Positions 29,756 through 33,655 of a DNA stretch of 33,655 nucleotides are shown here, piece by piece (the first letter of the stretch is position 1; each line of letters starts with the position of its first letter). The translations under genes and the position numbers were made by a program. This stretch comes from an uncultured Bacilli bacterium (GTDB taxonomy: Bacteria > Bacillota_I > Bacilli_A > RF39 > UBA660): contig CANQHQ010000016.1 in the NCBI GenBank assembly GCA_947623825.1, forward strand, positions 1-33,655, given 5' to 3'. The notes beneath the pieces are model-generated. The model was not told the DNA's origin. It saw only the letters and a list, made by a program, of their open reading frames with translations, and made no database searches.

Positions 29756-31552
29756 ATGAATGAGGAAGAGACGAAAGAAAATGTGACAGAACGTTCTTTT
29801 CAACCGGATTTAGATTCTCTTACGCATCTTTCTGTTAATGATCATCCTGTAACAGATCAAGTATCGAAAGAGGGATTGCCAAGGCAAGATAAAAGTGTCG
29901 TTATAGAAGGAAAGGAAGATAGTTTTCCAACCAGTTCTATTTTTATGGGGTACAATAAGGAAAATGTGGTTTTGTCTAATGGAAGTTATGCCAATCGAAC
30001 GGAAATTTTAGAAGCCATTGCCAATGTTTTTTCGTCTTTATCTACTTCTGAAAAAGTAGTGTGTAAGAAGACAGGAAAGACGGTTGGTTTCAGTGAGTTT
30101 CAATCGTTACTTTCCGAAGTAAAAAATGCAGGAGAGATTCTTTTACGAGATAATCAAAAAATTTTAAACCAAATGGCTAAGAATGTGTCTATTGTAGGAC
30201 GGGGAGAGTCCAAAGAGAGACAAAAAGGTTCTATGTTTTTAGGAAATAGAGAAGGATTTACCTTAGAAAATGGTGAATATCTTCTTCTTGATGAAGTAAA
30301 ATTAGCCTTAGAAAACTATGTGATTCAAGCGGAAAAAGAGAAAATTCCTCCTATGGTGTTTCCGATTCTTCCTGGAGGAAGAAGAAAGGTGAATCCTTCT
30401 AAAGTTTCTCCTAGTTCGAAAAAAGATTCGGACCTTCCTCCTTCTTCGGAATTGGATCGTTCAAAGGAAGAGGAAGAAAAGGGAAATCCTGATTTAGTGG
30501 TTCCACCAATTTCTCCTTCTAATTCTGTTTTTGTAGATGAACCGATTTTTTCGTCTCCTGATTCAGAAGTGATATCGAATCCAGAAGTAACTCCTGATTT
30601 AGAATCAACTTCGGAACCGGAACCGACTCCGGAGCCAGAACCTTATGTCGAAAAAGAGAAAAAGGAAAAAAATCGAAAATGGTGTTATGGTTTGGCAATT
30701 TTAGGAATCGCTGCTTTGATGGGATTTGGTCATGGAAAGGAAACGGAAATTACGACTACGACCGATTTGACAGTGGCAGTTCATGCTTTCAAAAATACTT
30801 GGAAAGAAGTAGATGAAGATACACAGTTCCAGGAGTTATTAGAACAGATTCATCTTGGTGATCAGGTGCGTTTGCCTTCGGGATTAGAAGTTCATGAATC
30901 TAGTGATTATGAGTATGGTGGAGCGAATCGTACGGGGCATGTTGGAAATGCGTACCTTCCTTCGAATCAAGAGTATACTGTATCTAAGTTTTCTGTTATT
31001 AATACGGCTACTGGACGAATTGAAGAGACAAAATTTGAAGATGGACTTTCTTTGGCGGAGGCCCTTACCCGTACTTCTCAAAATACGGGAATTCCTTTAC
31101 CTAATTTGGAAGGAAAACTTCACTTTGAAAATCCAACTGCTGGTTGGGTGGATGTAGATTTAGAAGTCATGAAAGAGATGGGATATTCTGTTCAACAGTT
31201 TGAACAACACGTGATAGACTTGGGTACTTATCAAGCCGTTGTGACTGACTCTCTTCAAAAAACACCGGTTGTTTCCTCTGATATTGGTCCATTGATGGTC
31301 CCTCGAGATGCTCAAGTAGGAGATACTTTTACACGAGCGGATGGGGTTTCTTATCAAGTGGATCAAATGGAAGAAACTGTGCGTCAACAGGTTCATGAAA
31401 CAGAAGGAAAGTTAGAATGGAAATTCGCGCATATTCCTTCGAATCTTCAAAAATTAGCCCAAAAAGCTTATCAGGTCATTGGAACAGCCAAGGATCGATT
31501 ACAAAATTATATGAATTCTAACGAAAATGATATGGGAGGTGTCAGTCGATGA
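29756..31552 (+). CDS. large single-pass membrane protein, unknown
   Basis: Unrecognised 598-residue protein. The N-terminal cytoplasmic part holds two related modules: SSIFMGYNKENVVLSNGSY (about 60-78) with a helix, and GSMFLGNREGFTLENGEY (about 158-175) with a helix. A Ser/Pro/Glu linker (about 205-300, with PEP-TPEPEP repeats) leads to a basic stretch and one membrane helix (about 312-326). The outside part (about 330-598) has a Gly/Thr-rich start, GDQVRLPSGLEVHESSDYEYGG cut by its acidic turn, and a long helical end. The basic stretch before the helix fits an N-in, C-out topology. ATG 29756 follows AAGGAGTGG; GTG 29747 lies within that site. Coupled by ATGA to the next gene. Confidence 0.7.
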   Translation: MNEEETKENVTERSFQPDLDSLTHLSVNDHPVTDQVSKEGLPRQDKSVVIEGKEDSFPTSSIFMGYNKENVVLSNGSYANRTEILEAIANVFSSLSTSEKVVCKKTGKTVGFSEFQSLLSEVKNAGEILLRDNQKILNQMAKNVSIVGRGESKERQKGSMFLGNREGFTLENGEYLLLDEVKLALENYVIQAEKEKIPPMVFPILPGGRRKVNPSKVSPSSKKDSDLPPSSELDRSKEEEEKGNPDLVVPPISPSNSVFVDEPIFSSPDSEVISNPEVTPDLESTSEPEPTPEPEPYVEKEKKEKNRKWCYGLAILGIAALMGFGHGKETEITTTTDLTVAVHAFKNTWKEVDEDTQFQELLEQIHLGDQVRLPSGLEVHESSDYEYGGANRTGHVGNAYLPSNQEYTVSKFSVINTATGRIEETKFEDGLSLAEALTRTSQNTGIPLPNLEGKLHFENPTAGWVDVDLEVMKEMGYSVQQFEQHVIDLGTYQAVVTDSLQKTPVVSSDIGPLMVPRDAQVGDTFTRADGVSYQVDQMEETVRQQVHETEGKLEWKFAHIPSNLQKLAQKAYQVIGTAKDRLQNYMNSNENDMGGVSR

Positions 31553-31788
31553 AATTAGAACCTAGTGAAATTATTACTATTGGTGAAAAGGAATACATTG
31601 TTGTCGCTACGAAATCTATGGGAACCAAATCTTATATTTACTTGATTAGTAATTTTAAACCGGTGGAAGTAAAATTTGCGGTAGAAGAAGTGCAGGGAGA
31701 AAAAATAGAATTGACCATTCTTCAAGATAAAGATGAAATTCGGTATGTGATTTCTTTATTTCAGAAAGAACTTCAAAGCGGAGCCTAG
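31549..31788 (+). CDS. small hypothetical protein, 79 aa
   Basis: A soluble, mainly beta protein (EIITIGEKEYIVVATKS, SYIYLISNFKPVEVKFAVEE split by turns) ending in a helix (DEIRYVISLFQKEL). The layout resembles the small DUF1292-type acidic proteins, but the match is weak and not relied on. Its ATG overlaps the stop of the large membrane protein (ATGA), with GGGAGGTG upstream, so the two are made together; it could bind the cytoplasmic part of that protein. The gene ends in a strong terminator hairpin. Confidence 0.65.
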   Translation: MKLEPSEIITIGEKEYIVVATKSMGTKSYIYLISNFKPVEVKFAVEEVQGEKIELTILQDKDEIRYVISLFQKELQSGA

Positions 31789-31803
31789 ACTCCGCTTTCT
31801 TTT
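31775..31803 (+). terminator. terminator invaded by a group IIC intron
   Basis: AAAGCGGAG (31775-31783), loop CCTAGA, CTCCGCTTT (31790-31798), then CTTTT-G. The T-tail is short because the intron begins at 31805. Confidence 0.85.
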
Positions 31804-31999
31804 GGTGTGCCGTGCATGGTATATATCTGGTTGGTGAAAGTCCAATACACGCGTAGGTATCGACGAAGTGTTAGAGAAGCACAAAGCATTAACAGTGATG
31901 TTGGGGCTAAAGGAAGTGTGGAACAAAATCGAGGGCTAACGAACAGGAACTTACTATAGGGCTACATAAACGGATAAGGTTGCCAAACAAATCAAAGTC

Positions 32000-32007
32000 C
32001 AAAAGAA
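32000..32007 (+). other. candidate EBS1 of the group IIC intron
   Basis: CAAAAGAA, an 8 nt reverse complement of the exon bases immediately before the intron. T-rich targets make chance matches easier. Confidence 0.5.
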
Positions 32008-32288
32008 TACTCGTAACTTTATGTAGTAAAGTAAGTAGCTAATCGAGGAAAGATATATGTCTTACCACGGGAGGTCTTGCAGACGATTAAGGAGAACCCT
32101 ATTAAGAAAATCGGTCGAAAAAGGTTTACTGCAAGAAGTCAGCCGAGGTCGTAGTACTAAATAGTTAGGAAGGACCGAATAATTTGTAGTTTTTTTACTA
32201 CTGAAATTGGAATAGGTTAAAATCAGAATAAATAAAAGGAAGAGTACCAAGCGTATCTTGGGAGCAAGCCTCAAAAGATGATTAACCT

Positions 32289-33596
32289 ATGAGCGAAATT
32301 AGAAAGGTAGGAACAGATATGGAACTTTTAGAGAAAGTACTTTCCAAGGACAATTTAAACAATGCCTATAAGAAAGTTTACAAGAACAAAGGAGCAAGTG
32401 GAGTTGATGGAGTAACTGTCGAAGAATTATTTTCTTATATTAAAGAACATAAAGAAGAGATACTTTATAAAATAAGAAATAGGAAATATAAACCACAACC
32501 TGTAAGAAGAGTTTATATACCAAAAGAAAATGGAAAACTAAGAAAACTAGGAATACCAAGTGTTATAGATAGGGTGTTACAACAAGCAATAGTCCAAGTC
32601 TTAACACCAATCTATGAAGAACAATTTTCCAATAGTTCTTATGGCTTTAGACCGGGAAGATGTTGTGAGCAAGCAGTTATAAAAGCACTTGAATTATTCA
32701 ACGATGGATATGATTGGATAATAGATATAGACTTACAATCATTCTTTGATGAAGTGAACCAAGATAAGTTAATAGGTATAATAAGAAGAACCATAAAAGA
32801 TGGAAATCTAGTATCACTAATAAGGAAGTTCTTACAAAGTGGAGTAATGGAAAAAGGTGTTATTCAAGAGACAAAGAAAGGAACACCCCAAGGTGGAAAC
32901 CTAAGTCCATTGCTTTCCAATATAATGTTAAATGAACTTGATAAGGAACTAGAAAAAAGAGGACTAAATTTTGTAAGATATGCGGATGATTGTCTTATAA
33001 TGGTAAAGAGTGAAAAAGCAGCGAATAGAGTAATGGAAAGTATTACTACATTTATTACTAGAAAACTAGGATTAAAAGTAAATGTAGAAAAGAGTAAAAT
33101 AGCAAAACCTGATGAAGTCAAGTATTTGGGCTTTGGATTTTACAGAAAGATTAATCAAAAAACATGGAGACCAAAACCACATATTAAATCAGTTGAGAAG
33201 TTTAAAACAAAACTTCGTGAAACACTCATAAGAAGTAAAAGTATAAGTTTAGATACTAGATTACTTAAACTAAAACAAGTAATATATGGTTGGGTTAATT
33301 ACTTCAAAATTGCAGATATGAAAATATTCCTTCAAGGAATAGATACGTGGATAAGAAGAAAAGTCAGAGTTATCATATGGAAACAATGGAAAAAGATAAA
33401 GAAAAGATATACCTGTCTTAGAAAATTGGGAATAAACCATAGAAATGCCTATGTAACTGTAAATTCAAGAAGAGGATATTATCACATCGCACACACAAGA
33501 GTATTAGAAACTGCGGTCTCAAAAGGAAGATTAAACAAAAGAGGTTTAGTTAATTCACTAGACCATTATCTAAAAGTACATATTATTACAAATTAA
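32289..33596 (+). CDS. group IIC intron reverse transcriptase/maturase
   Basis: A 435-residue intron-encoded protein of bacterial class C, resembling the highly processive Eubacterium rectale enzyme. RT blocks: NKGASGVDGVT, LRKLGIPSVIDRVLQQAI, NSSYGFRPGRCCEQAV, IIDIDLQSFFDEV (first Asp), GTPQGGNLSPLLSNIMLNELD and RYADDC with the catalytic Asp pair. The thumb/maturase domain includes VKYLGFGFY, GWVNYFKI and a C-terminal DNA-binding region; no HNH endonuclease. ATG 32322, with AGGTAGGAA upstream, is an equally good start and gives 424 residues. AGA and ATA codons dominate, unlike host genes. All catalytic residues are present, so it may be active. Confidence 0.94.
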   Translation: MSEIRKVGTDMELLEKVLSKDNLNNAYKKVYKNKGASGVDGVTVEELFSYIKEHKEEILYKIRNRKYKPQPVRRVYIPKENGKLRKLGIPSVIDRVLQQAIVQVLTPIYEEQFSNSSYGFRPGRCCEQAVIKALELFNDGYDWIIDIDLQSFFDEVNQDKLIGIIRRTIKDGNLVSLIRKFLQSGVMEKGVIQETKKGTPQGGNLSPLLSNIMLNELDKELEKRGLNFVRYADDCLIMVKSEKAANRVMESITTFITRKLGLKVNVEKSKIAKPDEVKYLGFGFYRKINQKTWRPKPHIKSVEKFKTKLRETLIRSKSISLDTRLLKLKQVIYGWVNYFKIADMKIFLQGIDTWIRRKVRVIIWKQWKKIKKRYTCLRKLGINHRNAYVTVNSRRGYYHIAHTRVLETAVSKGRLNKRGLVNSLDHYLKVHIITN

Positions 33597-33655
33597 ACCG
33601 CCGTATACCGAACGGTACGTACGGTGGTGTGAGAGGGTATCATATCAATAAAATT

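Larger units (their letters stand above)
31805..33655 (+). mobile_element. group IIC intron, 3' end beyond the window
   Basis: The intron begins GTGTG (31805-31809) seven bases after a terminator stem, the classic target of bacterial class C introns. The exon bases TTCTTTTG (31797-31804) are complementary to CAAAAGAA at 32000-32007, a candidate EBS1. Domain V is at about 33597-33628 (ACCGCCGTA pairing with TACGGTGGT) and carries CGC in place of AGC, as class C introns do. Domain VI opens at about 33629 but its closing strand is past the window end. Bases 31810-32288 are structured intron RNA and contain no gene that I can support. Confidence 0.88.

Overview
The window is low-GC, gene-dense DNA in which every recognisable chromosomal gene lies on the + strand. 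It looks like a Bacillota genome, probably an erysipelotrichial or mollicute-related gut lineage. Clues are a ClpB without its N-terminal domain under a CIRCE operator (an arrangement known from mycoplasmas), AGGTG-type ribosome binding sites, sigma-A style promoters with 16-17 bp spacers, short U-tailed terminators, and a group IIC intron whose reverse transcriptase resembles those of gut Firmicutes. TGA is used as a stop codon, so the code is standard rather than the Mycoplasma code. The taxonomic call is an inference; no rRNA or tRNA is present to confirm it.

Layout. (1) 1-4760: secretion and RNA-quality block: secG, rnr (RNase R), a CapA-like protein, smpB and ssrA (tmRNA). RNase R, SmpB and tmRNA act together in trans-translation and decay of non-stop mRNA. 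(2) 4760-6740: an accessory segment directly after ssrA, with a YefM/YoeB-type toxin-antitoxin pair, an unrecognised gene and three related inverted repeats; arginine codons here are mostly AGA, unlike the neighbouring core genes. (3) 6740-12560: a HipA-like kinase coupled to an unknown helical protein, an FAD-dependent protein followed by an LD-carboxypeptidase, and a cation-efflux (CDF) transporter. (4) 12600-14474: a complete group II intron with its reverse transcriptase, lodged in the leader of a LicD-family gene. (5) 14490-20460: LicD protein, S41 protease, an unknown gene, clpB and another unknown gene. (6) 20460-23800: a P-type-ATPase-like protein that has lost every catalytic motif, overlapping a compact formate-tetrahydrofolate ligase. 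(7) 23800-28100: three translationally coupled unknown genes, two of them distant paralogs, followed by a DUF421 membrane protein. (8) 28150-29680: NfeD plus SPFH (stomatin-like) membrane pair and a possible 29-residue small protein. (9) 29690-31800: a large single-pass membrane protein with a duplicated cytoplasmic module and a coupled 79-residue partner, ended by a terminator. (10) 31805 to the end: a group IIC intron inserted directly behind that terminator and cut off by the window edge.

The best candidates for undescribed biology are the degenerate P-type ATPase, the paralogous three-gene operon, the HipA-like kinase with its duplicated helical partner, and the membrane protein plus 79-residue partner. 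No CRISPR array, phage module, tRNA or rRNA was seen.
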